NCBI GenBank assembly: GCA_011799875.1
Contig: CM022302.1
Span: 299,409,048 to 299,473,047 of the forward strand
Direction: 5' to 3'
From: Thinopyrum elongatum
Lineage: Eukaryota; Streptophyta; Magnoliopsida; Poales; Poaceae
DNA: 64,000 nt
The translations under genes were made by a program, and so were the position numbers. Below the pieces are notes generated by a model. The model worked only from the letters and a program-made list of their open reading frames with translations. It did no database searches and was not told the origin of the DNA. Positions 53,731 through 64,000 of the stretch are shown here, piece by piece (position 1 is the first letter of the stretch; each line of letters opens with the position of its first letter).

Positions 53731-56000
53731 TTTATTAGCCCTGGAAGCAAAGTACTACTATGCATGCCCCTAGGGGGATAGATTGGTAGGAAAAGACCAT
53801 GGCTCGTCCCCACCGCCACTCATAAGAAAGACAATCAATAATAAATCATGCTCCAACTTCTTAGCATAACGAGAGACTATACGTGCATGCTTCGGGAATC
53901 AGAAACCTTAACACGAATATTCTTACTAAACCACAATCATTCACTAGTACCTCCCACATATTATCATCTCTATATCGCAAAACTATTGCAAGGAATCAAA
54001 CTTATCATATTCAGTGATCTACATGAAAGTTTTTATTATATCCCTCTTGAATACCTATCATATTAGGACCAAATCCATAACTCGTGCTAATTGCCATTAC
54101 TATTTATCAAACTCTCAAAATGATATAAGTGAAGCATGAGAGTGCAACTATTTCTTTAAAATATAACCACCGCCGTGCTCTAAAAAGTATAAAGTGAAGT
54201 ACTAGAGCAACTGCCTAGCTCAAAATATATAAGTGAAGCACAAAGAGTATTCTAACAAATCACGAATAATGTGTGTCCCTCTCAAAAAGGTGTGTCTAGA
54301 AAAGATGATTGTGGCAAACTAAAATCAAACAAAGCAAAGACTCATATGCTACATGACGCTCCAAACAAAACTCATATCATGAGATGAATAAAAATATAGC
54401 TCCAAGTAATTTACCGATGGTTGGTAGAAGAAAGAGGGGATGCCATCCGTGGCATCCCCAAGCTTAGATGCTTGGGTGTCCTCTAATATTACATTGGGGT
54501 GCCTCGGGCATCCCCAATCTTAGGCTCTTGCCACTCCTTATTCCTTCATACATCATGATCTCACTCGAAACTTGAAAACTTCAGCACACAAAACTCAACA
54601 GAAAACTCGTGAGATCCGTTAGTATAACAAGAAAATCATAAACTTTAGGTACTATTGTAAACCCATTCATATTTTATTATTTCATTATACCTACTATATT
54701 CTAACTTCACCATGGCTTATACCCTCCCCCCCCCCGATACAATCCATAGATTCGTCAAAACAAGCAAGCAACGCAATGAAAACATAATCTGTCAAAAAAC
54801 AGAACAATCTATAATGATTCGAACAATCACCATACTTATGTAACTCCAAAAATACTTAACAATTAGGACAACTTGGGAAATTTGTATATCAATCATGTGT
54901 AAAAAATTCAGAATTTTATCATGCTCCAGTGAATTAAAAAAATTATGTTACTGGGTGCAAAAGTTTCTGTTTTCTCACAGAATCAAAGCAACTATCATCC
55001 AAATCATCCAAAAGGCTTTACTTGGCACAAACACTAATTTAAACACAAAAACACAACCATAACAGTAGCATAATTGTGTGAACACCAAAAAACAGGAAAA
55101 GAACAAGAAAAACTAAGATAACTATTGGGTTGCCTCCCAACAAGCGCTATTGTTCTACGCCCCTACCTCGGCGTAATGCATAGCTTCAAGTGTTGTCATC
55201 CTTAGTTTTTGCATCATTGGGCACGGGTTCATTGGGAGGTTTTTCAAAAATAATGGGGAACACATCATTAACCATGATTTTAGCATTATCGAAGCAACCT
55301 TCCTCAAACCCCTGGTGGTTTCTCTTTACTATCCAAGAATATTGTTGATTAATACCACTAAAATTTGTTGGATAATATGTATAGGGGGGACTTCTTGTTT
55401 AGTAATTTCATCAAAGTATGATTACCATGAAAAAATGCCTCAATAAATAATCTTCTTCATACATAATTTCATCTATGACTAGATGTTCATGGCTCATATT
55501 GTAAAAATCAAAGATCTCTCTAGCCTCGCATACTATATAATCAAATTCATTCATAAGGACGAGAGTAGCTATCTTCTTAGCCCTTGGGTTGTTGATAACA
55601 GGTAACTCATACAACAACCTTTGTGAAGTGGGGTGAGTACGCATAAATTTTCTTTCAAGTTTAAGAACAAGCGCTGACATAGCTTCGACGTAACTCTTGG
55701 TTCTTTTTAGAATAGGAATATCATTACAAGACAACATCCCCGTGTAATTAAAAAATTCTTTGATAACACTTTTACCTATAATGTTACCATCCTCTTTCTC
55801 AATAACAAACTCAGACATGGTAGCAAATTCAAGCAAGCAAACAAGCAAACTAGCAAAAAGGCAAACAGAAAATATTTTTGTATTTTTGTGAAAACGTTTT
55901 AAAAGTGGGGGAGATGAAAACGAGAGGCAAATGGAAAATGAAAGTAAATGCAAGGAGATGAAAGTTTATGCGATGGTACTTGATAGATGTTGATGATGTC
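53731..56000 (-). other. Athila-type 5' internal region with gag fragment
   Basis: It carries GGCATCCCCAAGCTTAGATG (about 54451) and GTTGCCTCCCAACAAGCGCT (55130), both typical of this lineage. Apart from the gag fragment it is AT-rich and non-coding. A C-run is at 54727. Confidence 0.65.
55411..55818 (-). pseudogene. Athila-type gag N-terminal fragment
   Basis: The minus-strand frame from ATG at 55818 encodes MSEFVIEKEDGNIIGKSVIK, then KLERKFMRTHPTSQRLLYEL and MSHEHLVIDEIMYEEDYLL, and stops at 55411. It is about 135 residues, far shorter than a full gag (several hundred). It lies directly after the leader and PBS, the expected place for gag. An upstream Met extends the frame to 55953, but that part is leader-like. 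No zinc knuckle or pol follows, so the element could move only with help. Family match is by position and general pattern. Confidence 0.55.
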
Positions 56001-56018
56001 TCCCCGGCAACGGCGCCA
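56001..56018 (-). other. primer-binding site, tRNA-Asp type
   Basis: The minus strand reads TGGCGCCGTTGCCGGGGA, an exact match to the tRNA-Asp site of Athila-lineage elements, 11 bases inside the 5' LTR. Confidence 0.85.
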
Positions 56019-56029
56019 GAAATTCTTCC

Positions 56030-57576
56030 TGCTACTTGTGAGCTACGTTGGGATTTCCTCGAAGAGAAGAGGATGATGCAGTAGAGTAGAGATACGTATT
56101 TCCCTCAGTTAAGAACCAAGGTTATCAATCCAGTAGGAGAACCATGCAACACCTCATTAGCAGTACCTACACACAAAATAACAAATACTTCACCCAACGC
56201 AAACAAGGGGTTGTCAATCCCTTGGCGGTTAATTGCAAGTATCAAATCTCCTAGTGATAGGTAGATAAAAACACAAAATAAAATAAAAGTAAATAAATCA
56301 CAGCAAGGCCTTTTTGGATTTGAATATATGATAAAGATAGAACCGAGGGCCATAATTTTCACTAGAGGCTTCTCTCTTGAACATAGCATGCGGTGGGTAA
56401 ACAAATTACTGTTGGGCAATTGATAGAAAAGAGCATAGTTATGACGATATCCAAGGCAATGATCTTGTATATAGGCATCACATCCGACACAAGTAGACCG
56501 ACTCCTACCTGCATCTACTACTATTAGTCCACACATCGACCGCTATCCATCATGCATCTAGAGTATTAAGTTCATAAAGAACGGAGTAACGCCTTAAGCA
56601 AGATGACATGATGTAGACAAAGTAAATCCAATCAATATGAATAAACCCCATCTTTTTATCCTTAATCGAAATGATACAAGTATGTGTCATGTCCCTTTTT
56701 GTCACTCAGATTGAGCAACGCAAGATCGAACCCATCACAAAGCACCTCTCTTGTTGCAAGATAAATCAATCTAGTTAGCCAAACCAAATGGATAGATCGG
56801 AGAGAAATACAAAGCTATAATAATCACGCATAAAAGAGTTCAGAGAAGACTCAAATAATATTCATAGATAATCTGATCATAAACCCACAATTCATCAGAT
56901 CCCAACAAACACACCACAAAAAAGGATTACAGCAAATAGATCTCCAAGAACATCAAGGAGAACGTTGTATTGAAGATCAAAGAGAGAGAAGAAGCCATCT
57001 AGCTACTAGCTATGGACCCATAGGTCTGTGGTAAACTACTCACACATCATCAGAAGGGTAGCAAGGTTGATGTAGAGGCCCTCCATGATCGATTCCCCCT
57101 CCGGCAGAGTACCGGAAAAGGTCGCCAGATGGGATCTCCGAAGAAGAGAAACTTCCAGCGGCGGAAAAAGTATTTGGAGTGGTTCTCTGATGTATGGGGA
57201 AAATTTGGAATTTATAGAGCTGGAATTAGGTCAGGAGGTGCCACGAGGGGCTGACAAGCCTAGGGGGCGCCCCCCTGGGGCGCGCCTGGCAGGCTTGTCG
57301 CTGCCTCGTGGCACTTCAGGTCTTCTCCCGAAGCTTCTAGGGTCCCTTCTGGTCCTGAAAAAATCATCAAAAAGTTTCATAGCGTTTGGACTCCGTTTGG
57401 TACTGATTTTCTGAAAAGCCAAACACAAGCAAAGAACAACAACTGGCACTGGGCACTAGGTTAATAGGTTAGTCTCAAAAAATGATATATAATTGCATAT
57501 AAATGCAAAATAAACATCCTAGATTTATACTATAATTGCATATAAATGCATAATAAACATCCAAGATTGATACTAT
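56030..57576 (-). repeat. 5' LTR of the Athila-type element, truncated
   Basis: It is collinear with 40075-41609 from TGCTACTTGTGAGCTACG on. Near 57485-57575 a segment of about 58 bases (ATTGCATATAAATGCA..AATAAACATCC) is duplicated. The end GGAGACGTATCA is missing, and the sequence changes at 57576. Confidence 0.88.
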
Positions 57577-58705
57577 ATAGTACTAGTAGTAGGAAGTGGT
57601 GCGCCGCCTGCTGCCCGCCTGGCTGAACACGCCTCCTCGCCGCCATCAAACGCCTCCATTAAAGCCCGCTTGGTAGCCAAGAAACCTACTCTGGCCACAC
57701 GTCCATTCATGAGCGGGCCAGAATTAAATTCAACGCCAGCCAAGCTCCTCCCGTCCGCCCTCTATTTAGACAAGGCCAAACGCCGGGCAAGAATCGCATC
57801 CCTACATCGCTCCCCTATCTCCTCCTTCACCATTTTCTGCACTCTTCCGATGGCTTCCGAGGAGCAGTTCTCCAACATACTAGTCGGCTGGGTGGCCCAA
57901 CGAACCCTCCGGATACGAGCGAGGCAGCTTGCTGCTCCACCTACCTTGCCTAGCCAGACGGAGCCAATTGCCGCCCCAAGTCGGCGCGTGGTTCAGCAAC
58001 TTGCCGCTCCAAGACAGCTCGATGAGGAGTGGCGAGTTGCTCCACGACGGGGAGCACGGCGTCACAGGCGTCGTCACTGCCGTCGACGGTGCCGCGCCAT
58101 ACCGCGCCTCAGGTGTCTATGGTGGCCGCGCCTCTCGTGTATGTGGCCGCGCCTCCCATGCCAGTGGCAGCTATTGCAGGCAGACACAGAAGTAGGGAGC
58201 GCGGAGAGCGATGAGTCAGAGGCCAGCGCCTCCGTGTCCGCCGCCATCATCAAGGAGAAGTAGAACACAGGAGGCCGCTGCCGTTTGGGTCCCATGAAGG
58301 CCACTGCCGAAACAACGACTGCATACACAGGCGGTGTCTTGCCCCGGTTCTTCTCTTGCAAGGACCTTTGTCGACCCCGCAAGTGTCTGCCGGACATGAG
58401 GGATCCGCGGGCGACCATTTCGATTAGGTATTAATTATTCCTCCAGAGCTGGACCAGTACCGCTTAGTTGATGTAACTGTAATGAAATCTGTCATGTTTA
58501 TATGAAAATCCAGCACTTTTATATGAAAATCATCATATATATATGAAATCCGACCGTGTTTGCATGAATTTCGTCTGGTTGGTTCGAGTTGTTGTCAAAA
58601 TGTATGCCTGGATGTCATTGTCAGGCATCAGTGTCCGTGAAATGGTCCCCTGTTGTCCGCTGACGGAAGCGGGAGGCAATTTGCCGGGTGCCATTGGAGA
58701 TGCTC
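57577..58705 (+). mobile_element. Harbinger-like DNA element remnant, right end only
   Basis: The right end CCATTGGAGATGCTC (58691-58705) followed by TTA is the inverse of the GAGCATCTCCAATGG-type terminus. The left end is absent at the junction with the truncated Athila LTR. The interior holds a promoter-like region and a small ORF (57850-58263). A run of TTTATATGAAAATC-like repeats lies near 58497-58550. Classification rests on the terminus only. Confidence 0.45.
57850..58263 (+). CDS. small Arg-rich ORF in the Harbinger-like remnant
   Basis: ATG at 57850 follows a TATA-like CTCTATTTAGAC (57761) and a pyrimidine-rich leader, and gives 137 residues. The start reads MASEEQFSNILVGWVAQRTL, then an Ala/Pro-rich part. 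A very Arg-rich stretch (RRGARRHRRRHCRRRCR) and an acidic Ser/Glu-rich end (SAESDESEASASVSA) follow. The frame stays open upstream to 57670, but that part lacks a gene-like context. I recognise no domain. The Arg run may reflect GC-rich sequence in a shifted frame. Confidence 0.35.
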   Translation: MASEEQFSNILVGWVAQRTLRIRARQLAAPPTLPSQTEPIAAPSRRVVQQLAAPRQLDEEWRVAPRRGARRHRRRHCRRRCRAIPRLRCLWWPRLSCMWPRLPCQWQLLQADTEVGSAESDESEASASVSAAIIKEK

Positions 58706-58976
58706 TTATGCTGGAAATAATAGTCACATCAAATCCATTTGAGTTAATTGCATGTATGATTCTAAAAAATAAAAGGTTAATTGCATGTACAGTACATGAC
58801 CTGCAGGGTGGGTACAGATTAGTACAAAAAGTTAAAAATGAAACAAATCAATCCTTCATCTTGTGGGTTCCATTGTCAGTAGAGTAGAGAAAGAAGTATA
58901 TAAAAAAATGCAAAAAACTAAAGATTTCGACAGAATTCGAACTCTGGTCATCGCGTTGCGAGCATCGGGCGCTAAC
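58706..58976. other. spacer before solo LTR
   Basis: AT-rich; TTAATTGCATGTA recurs at 58745 and 58779. Nothing else was recognised. It ends in the target CTAAC. Confidence 0.4.
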
Positions 58977-60579
58977 TGATGTTTGCTTGAACTACGTCGG
59001 TATTTCCCCAAAGAGGAAGGGATGATGCAGCACAGCAACGGTAGGTATTTCCCTCAGTGATGAGACCAAGGTTATCGAACCAGTAGGAGAACCAAGCAAC
59101 ACTGTGTAAACAACACCTGCACACAAAGAACAAATACTTGCAACCCGACGTGTTAAAGGGGTTGTCAATCCCTTCCGGGTAACGGCGCCAGAAATTGGCA
59201 CGTGAACGGGAGAAAGTTGTAATAGATTGATAGGTGCAAATAAAAGCAAATAAAATTGAGCGTGGTATTTTTGGGTTTTTGATAATATAGATCTGAAAAT
59301 AAAAGTGGCAAATAAACGAAAAGGAAAATAGCAAAATAGATCTGAAAGTATATCGTGAGAAAATAGACCCGGGGGCCGTAGGTTTCACTAGTGGCTTCTC
59401 TAGAGAAAAATAGCATACGGTGGGTAAACAAATTACTGTTGGGCAATTGATAGAACTTCAAATAATTATGATGATATCCAGGCAATGATCATTATATAGG
59501 CATCACGTCCAAGATTAGTAGACCGACTCCTACCTGCATCTACTACTATTACTCCACACATCGACCGCTATCCAGCATGCATCTAGTGTATTAAGTTCAT
59601 GGAAAAACGGAGTAATGCAATAAGAACGATGACATGATGTAGACAAGATCTATTTATGTAGAAATAGACCCCATCTTGTTATCCTTAATAGCAACGATAC
59701 ATACGTATCGTTTCCCCTTCTGTCACTGGGATCAAGCACCGTAAGATCGAACCCATCACAAAGCACCTCTTCCCATTGCAAGATAAATAGATCAAGTTGG
59801 CCAAACAAAACCCAAATATCGGAGAAGAAATATGAGGCTATAAGCAATCATGCATATAAGAGATCAAAGAAGACTCAAATAACTTTCATGGATAAAAACA
59901 TAGATCTGATCATAAACTCAAAGTTCATCGGATCCCAACAAACACTCCGCAAAAAGAGTTACATCAAATAGATCCCCAAGAGACCATTGTATTGAGAATC
60001 AAACGAGAGAGAGAGAAAGCAATCTAGCTACTAACTACGGACCCGTAGGTCTACAATAAACTACTCACGCATCATCGGAGAGGCACCAATGAGGATGATG
60101 AACCCCTCCATGATGGTGTCTAGATTGGATCTGGTGTTTCTGGAACTTGCGGCGGCTGTAATTGATTTTCGTCGACTCCCCTAGGGTTTCTGGAATATTG
60201 GGGTATTTATAGAACAAAGAGGCGGTGCGGGAGGTCTCCGAGATGGGCTCAACCCACCAGGGCGCGCCTGGGGGCCCAGGCGCGCCCTGGTGTCTTGTGC
60301 TCACCTCGGGCCCCCTCTTCGGTACTTCTTTGGCCTACTGGATGTCTTCTGGTCCAAAAAAATCTCCAAAAAGTTTCGCTACGTTTGGACTCTGTTTGGT
60401 ATTGATTTGCTGCAAAGTAAAAAACAAGCAGAAAACAACAACTAGCACTGGGCACTATGTCAATAGGTTAGTCCCAAAAAATGATATAAAGTTGATATAA
60501 AATGATTGTAAAACATCCAAAAATGATAATATAACAACATGGAACAATCAAAACTTATAGATACGTTGGAGACGTATCA
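58977..60579 (-). mobile_element. solo LTR of Athila type, TSD CTAAC
   Basis: Plus-strand ends are TGATGTTTGCTTGAAC and GGAGACGTATCA, 1603 bases, with exact flanks CTAAC (58972-58976, 60580-60584). It is closest to the solo LTR at 26338-27941 in sequence and length. No internal region adjoins it. Confidence 0.94.
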
Positions 60580-60584
60580 CTAAC

Positions 60585-60779
60585 CAGTCCACTAGATGTT
60601 CTTTCTTGAGGAAGCAAGAGATATCTATCTTTTTATATAATTATTGTGATAATTGGTTTAAAGTGATATATTTTATGTCTGCCCCAAATGATCTTGAATT
60701 CATTAGTAGTAACAAAAAAAGTTGCCTTGTTAATTAACAGAAAACCGGGTGAAAACCATCACATCAGGCGTGTATAAAC
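60585..60779. other. short AT-rich spacer
   Basis: Continues the sequence broken at 58976. No feature was seen. Confidence 0.4.
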
Positions 60780-61151
60780 AAGGCACACTGGGCGAGCTGG
60801 CAACACACACAAGAACGCACACATGTTGTCGAACAGAAAAGCATCGTTGAGGTTGCAATTCGGCGTCATCGTCACTACACCTGTGCGTGCGCGACTCCGA
60901 CCCAACCATCAAGGGCCACCGAGAAATCTACATATCGAGGGGGGTTACGGAGAGAAAGACGTATCGAGAGTGTGTGAGCGAGGCAAAGAGACGCAACTAG
61001 TGAGTGAGTGTGTGTATGTTTGAGAGAGAAGTAAATAGATAGATTAAGATCAAGATTGAGGTGTCACCTTGCTCCTGTCTTTGTTGGGGGGAAGGGAGGG
61101 AGAGAAAGACGTATCGAGAGTGTCTGTGTGCTAGGCACACAACCACAACTA

Positions 61152-61186
<35 letters not shown>

Positions 61187-61820
61187 AGAGAGAAGCCAGT
61201 AGATAGATTTATATCAAGATCAAGGTGTCACCCTTCTCCTTCAGTGTCGGGAAGGGTGGGGGGGAGGGTGCTAGTGACACTTAGAGAGGGAGAGAGAGAG
61301 AGAGAAAGAGAGAGGGAGTATGTGTGTCACATATCTATATTAGGGGATATGTAGATAGCATGTGTGCGAGGCTTACTTAAAGCATCAAGGGGATAAATAA
61401 GCGGGTGTGCATGCAAGTGCCAGAAAAAATGAAGAGAGAACAAATGTGTGTGTGTGTGTGTGCGTGTGTGTGTGTGAGCGAACTCTTCTCGAAATCTCAA
61501 AATGAAAGGTGCTCTGCTAGAATCCCATTGTATGAATTCATATGGTTCCGGGACTTGAGTAAACCTTACGGATATGTGTGTGAGACATAGTTATTATTTG
61601 AGAAATGAGTGGCGGTGGGTGGGCAGAATTAAAGGGGTGGGCGTGTTCGACAGAGAGAGAGAGAGTGTGTGTATGTTTTTGTGTGAGAGACTTGTAGGAT
61701 GAGGTAGAAAGACGAATTCTAACCTTGATGGAGGGAGAGAAATAGACGAAGTGCGTGTGTGTGACTGAGATGCCCACGGAGAAAGGATATTTGTATGTGT
61801 GTGAGAGAGATTGCACAATT
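60780..61820 (-). repeat. SSR-rich tract with a duplicated module
   Basis: The module GAGAAAGACGTATCGAGAGT ... CAACTAG(T/C)..GTGTGTG ... TTTGAGAGAGAAG ... AGATCAAG(A)..GGTGTCACC occurs twice (about 60950-61070 and 61100-61240). TG runs lie at 61157-61182 and 61446-61476, and GA runs at 61284-61318 and 61650-61668. The same module on the opposite strand makes up 12420-13640. Confidence 0.8.
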
Positions 61821-62640
61821 CATTCACGTATCACTATCTAACGGTCGAGGACGTGCCTTGCTTGAACATAATCAATATCTACTTTGTACTGTGGCCAAAG
61901 ATACAATATTGATACAACGCTATAAAGATTGGACACTCACATATCGCATAAGTTTTTTTTTGAATAGCCTTTTTCAATTGTGCATGCCAAAGTTATAGTG
62001 ATATTTCTTCAAACAACCACTGTAATTATCATGTACATGCACCATTGTTAGTGTTGCATTCAAATTCATTAGTTTTGGATGATTTAAGGTTCTATTATGA
62101 AGTAATATATGTAATGTTCATATATGAATTCAACGGGTACTGCAATTTATGAAATGGAGGCCATGTAATCATATGAGGTAACACTTTTAAGTTGCGGACT
62201 ATAATATCCATTTCTTTTGCACATCTATATTATCCATTTGTTACTGCACAATATAATTAAAATTAACACATAATGCATTGTGTTTAAAATAAATAACCAA
62301 TGGCACAAAATTATATATTTACATGAGAAATACATAGGTGAGCATTTGCTCCATTTTTTATGAGCGCGCCTCTACACCCGTACGATCGGCCACGCCCGTG
62401 TGATCGTAACAAGTTATCGATGCATCAACCGGAGTTATTGTCTTTTTTATGGGGTGCACTTCATACCAGTTATTAACTGCTCATGTGTGCCCCGTGTACA
62501 CAGTCTCGCATGACCGGCTTCCCGCTAGCACTGTCCAAAATTAGTTGAAACTGTATACGAATGGTTCCGCGGGCGGCAAAATCTCCCGCCTCCTTCTAAA
62601 AATTTTGCGACCAAGTCTGTAGCATGCGAAATTCTCCTTT
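61821..62640. other. AT-rich spacer, nothing recognised
   Basis: No frame above background, no terminal repeats and no tandem repeat were seen. Confidence 0.4.
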
Positions 62641-62896
62641 TGCCCTTGGTGTATGGAAAACAATACAACCCTCATTTACATAATAGGTCGGGGTTGCTTT
62701 GGAAACTTCCGGTTCTCCCCACCACATGGCACCCCCATTTCCTCTCCCCTCTCGCATAAACGACTACTCCACAGCACTAGAGTATCTTACATCACGCTGT
62801 CCGTATTTCATCACCGATTCTATGCCTTCCCTCTCAAAACCCTAGACTGCTCATCCACTAGCGTACCAGATCCCATTCACTGCCGGCGTCATCCAC
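62641..62896 (+). other. possible 5' end of a host gene cut by an LTR element
   Basis: Composition changes to pyrimidine-rich, GC-balanced DNA with CCCTCTCAAAACCCTAGAC (62829), a common plant 5' untranslated pattern, followed by CACTGCCGGCGTCATCCAC. The LTR element starts directly afterwards. No ATG-initiated gene can be followed. Confidence 0.3.
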
Positions 62897-63348
62897 TGAG
62901 GGAGTCCTGGACTAGGGGGTCCTCGGGGTGCCGGCTCATCTCACATGGGCCGGACTATTGGGATGCATCGTATCCAGACCGAAGACCTTTTGTGCCTTGG
63001 TGTGTACTACAAGTCAAGATGGAAGATCCGGCGTTTCCTTGATGTAACCGACTATCTGTAAACCCTAGTACCCCCGGTATCTATATAAACCAGGGGGTTT
63101 AGTCCATAGAGGCTAGGAGAACAATCACCATCCTACTAGCTAGGGTTTAGTTCCTCTGATCTCGAGGTAGATCAACTCTGTAATCCCCACATACACAAGC
63201 AATATAATCAAGCAGGACGTAGGGTATTACCTCCTAGAGAGGGCCCGAACCTGGGTAAATATCGTGTTTTGCATCCCTTGTTCCCCATCGATCCAAGATC
63301 CACAGTTCAGGACCCCCTACCCGATATCTGCCAATTTTGACACCGCCA
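62897..63348 (+). repeat. 5' LTR of the right-hand element
   Basis: 452 bases from TGAGGGAGTC to TTTGACACCGCCA. It includes a TATA-like ATCTATATAAACCAGG (63081) and AGGACGTAGGGTATTACCTC (63214), the latter also found in the 16425 element's LTR. Confidence 0.88.
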
Positions 63349-63367
63349 TTGGTGCTTTCATTGAGAG
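63349..63367 (+). other. primer-binding site
   Basis: TTGGTGCTTTCATTGAGAG follows the LTR directly and is identical to 16846-16864. The primer tRNA is not assigned. Confidence 0.7.
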
Positions 63368-63383
63368 TTCCGCTGTCAGATCG

Positions 63384-64000
63384 ATGGAAGGATCGATGGC
63401 CACCGACGCCAGGGGCGTCTCGTCCCCTGGCTGGGCTCTTGCGCCCAACGGCATTAATCCGCATACTGATCCATCCAGCCCCCCAGGCCAGGATGGAAGT
63501 TTCACCCTCGGTCAGAGAATCAGGTTTGGGAGCCTAGAGTTCACCGCCGATTGCCGGGGAGATCTTACTCTTGCTAAGCCGTCGTTTCCCCTCTGGAACC
63601 CACCGATCCCGACGCTTTGACTTTGGAGACGGAGACTGATGATACACGAAACCTGGCCTTAGACCCGGATTCCATTAATTCATCGGTCGAACGCCATCCA
63701 GACACTGTCTCGAACAAATTTGGAGCGGCCACACTTCGAGTCAGCCCCGAACATTCGGGAAGCATGGACCCGGCGGACCTCTCATCCACAAACGATCTTC
63801 TAAATCGGATTTGGGCCATGGGAGTCTCCAACGGTCAATCCTCGGTCTACGATCGGATTGGGCTCAAACCTGACAACAGGGAAATTCACACCCCGCCTGT
63901 CACGCACCTCGTCGCCACCATTGAAGAATTGGCCAAATGATTGCTATTGCCGAAGCTCAAAACAAGTTACGTCCAGATCAATGTTTGGGCTTCGAGCCCC
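63384..64000 (+). pseudogene. gag-like N-terminus, frameshifted, partial
   Basis: ATG at 63384 opens MEGSMATDARGVSSPGWALA and runs to a stop at 63618-63620. The continuation is in another frame from about 63600 (TLETETDDTRNLALDPDSIN, then SMDPADLSSTNDLLNRIWAM). A further stop at 63938-63940 interrupts a stretch that would resume as IAIAEAQNKLRP. Two single-base indels explain this. The protein is the N-terminal part of a Gypsy-type Gag of this LTR family, by position; capsid and zinc domains are beyond the window. Confidence 0.65.

Larger units (their letters stand above)
40075..57576 (-). mobile_element. Athila-type Gypsy element lacking pol, with nested insertions
   Basis: The 3' LTR is 40075-41609 and the 5' LTR 56030-57576. 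The PBS TGGCGCCGTTGCCGGGGA (minus strand, 56001-56018) matches the tRNA-Asp site used by Athila-lineage elements. The internal DNA is 41610-42327, 43891-44597 and 53731-56000, interrupted by a solo LTR and a Tat Gypsy. Only a gag N-terminal fragment remains (55411-55818); protease, RT and integrase are missing. The right LTR lacks its last 60 or so bases, so no target duplication can be matched to CGTTG at 40070-40074. This fits a non-autonomous derivative. Confidence 0.85.
62897..64000 (+). mobile_element. LTR retrotransposon, left end, continues beyond window
   Basis: It has an LTR (62897-63348), a PBS-like TTGGTGCTTTCATTGAGAG directly after, and the start of a gag-like frame. The LTR start TGAGGGAGTCCTGGACTAGG and the PBS match the pattern of the 16425 element, which lacks genes. 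This may be a coding relative. The right end is outside the window. Confidence 0.88.

Noticed and set aside
40075..57576. Reading the Athila-type element as full-length with intact ends
   Set aside because: The right LTR lacks its terminal bases and no copy of the left flank CGTTG follows it.
57670..58263. Longer 197-codon version of the Harbinger-remnant ORF
   Set aside because: The upstream part overlaps a TATA-like box and leader, and it uses a non-ATG start; the ATG at 57850 is preferred.
60730..61827. Short frames rich in Val/Cys or His/Thr/Ser in the SSR tract
   Set aside because: They are translations of TG, CA and GA runs.

Overview
The window is plant nuclear DNA from a large, repeat-rich grass genome, most likely a wheat/barley-tribe (Triticeae) species. 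Evidence: Angela/BARE/WIS-like Copia LTRs, Athila-lineage LTRs opening TGATACGTCTCC, a Tat-lineage Gypsy with a second RNase H, Stowaway MITEs with CTCCCTCCGT ends, and a CACTA end. I see no rRNA, tRNA, CRISPR or bacterial-type operon. Most of the sequence is nested transposable elements; no clearly intact host gene is present.

Layout. (1) 1-8106: right part of a minus-oriented Tat-like Gypsy derivative. Next to its PBS and LTR lies, on the opposite strand, a tandem array (period about 4.42 kb) of a spliced antisense gene with a plant gypsy-type transposon (PF04195-like) N-terminus and a long coiled-coil tail. The middle copy joins in frame through four exons to 1199 codons, broken only by two CAG-to-TAG changes. 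(2) 8107-8638: one CACTA end that this element interrupts. (3) 8639-16424: low-copy and MITE-rich DNA with minisatellites, an SSR-rich tract and the first of three related promoter/exon units. (4) 16425-31898: a non-autonomous LTR element (TSD GCAAG) holding a decayed minus-strand Copia element (18612-28844, TSD CAATC), whose own 5' LTR holds a solo Athila-type LTR (26338-27941). (5) 31899-40074: MITEs and units 2 and 3 of the promoter/exon family; unit 3 carries a B3-like exon with good splice sites and many copies of a short exon motif. (6) 40075-57576: an Athila-type element without pol, interrupted by a solo LTR of its own type (42328-43885, TSD AGACT) and a 9.1 kb Tat-lineage Gypsy (44598-53725). 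(7) 57577-58705: a Harbinger-like remnant with a small ORF. (8) 58977-60579: another solo Athila-type LTR (TSD CTAAC). (9) 60780-61820: a second SSR-rich tract. (10) 62897-64000: left end of another LTR element with a broken gag.

Nested order gives relative age: the 16425 element is older than the Copia, which is older than its solo LTR; the Athila-type element is older than the Tat element and the solo LTR inside it. The most unusual content is the spliced antisense gene array in the retrotransposon and the three-member promoter/exon family. All coordinates and motifs were read by eye; percent identities were not computed.
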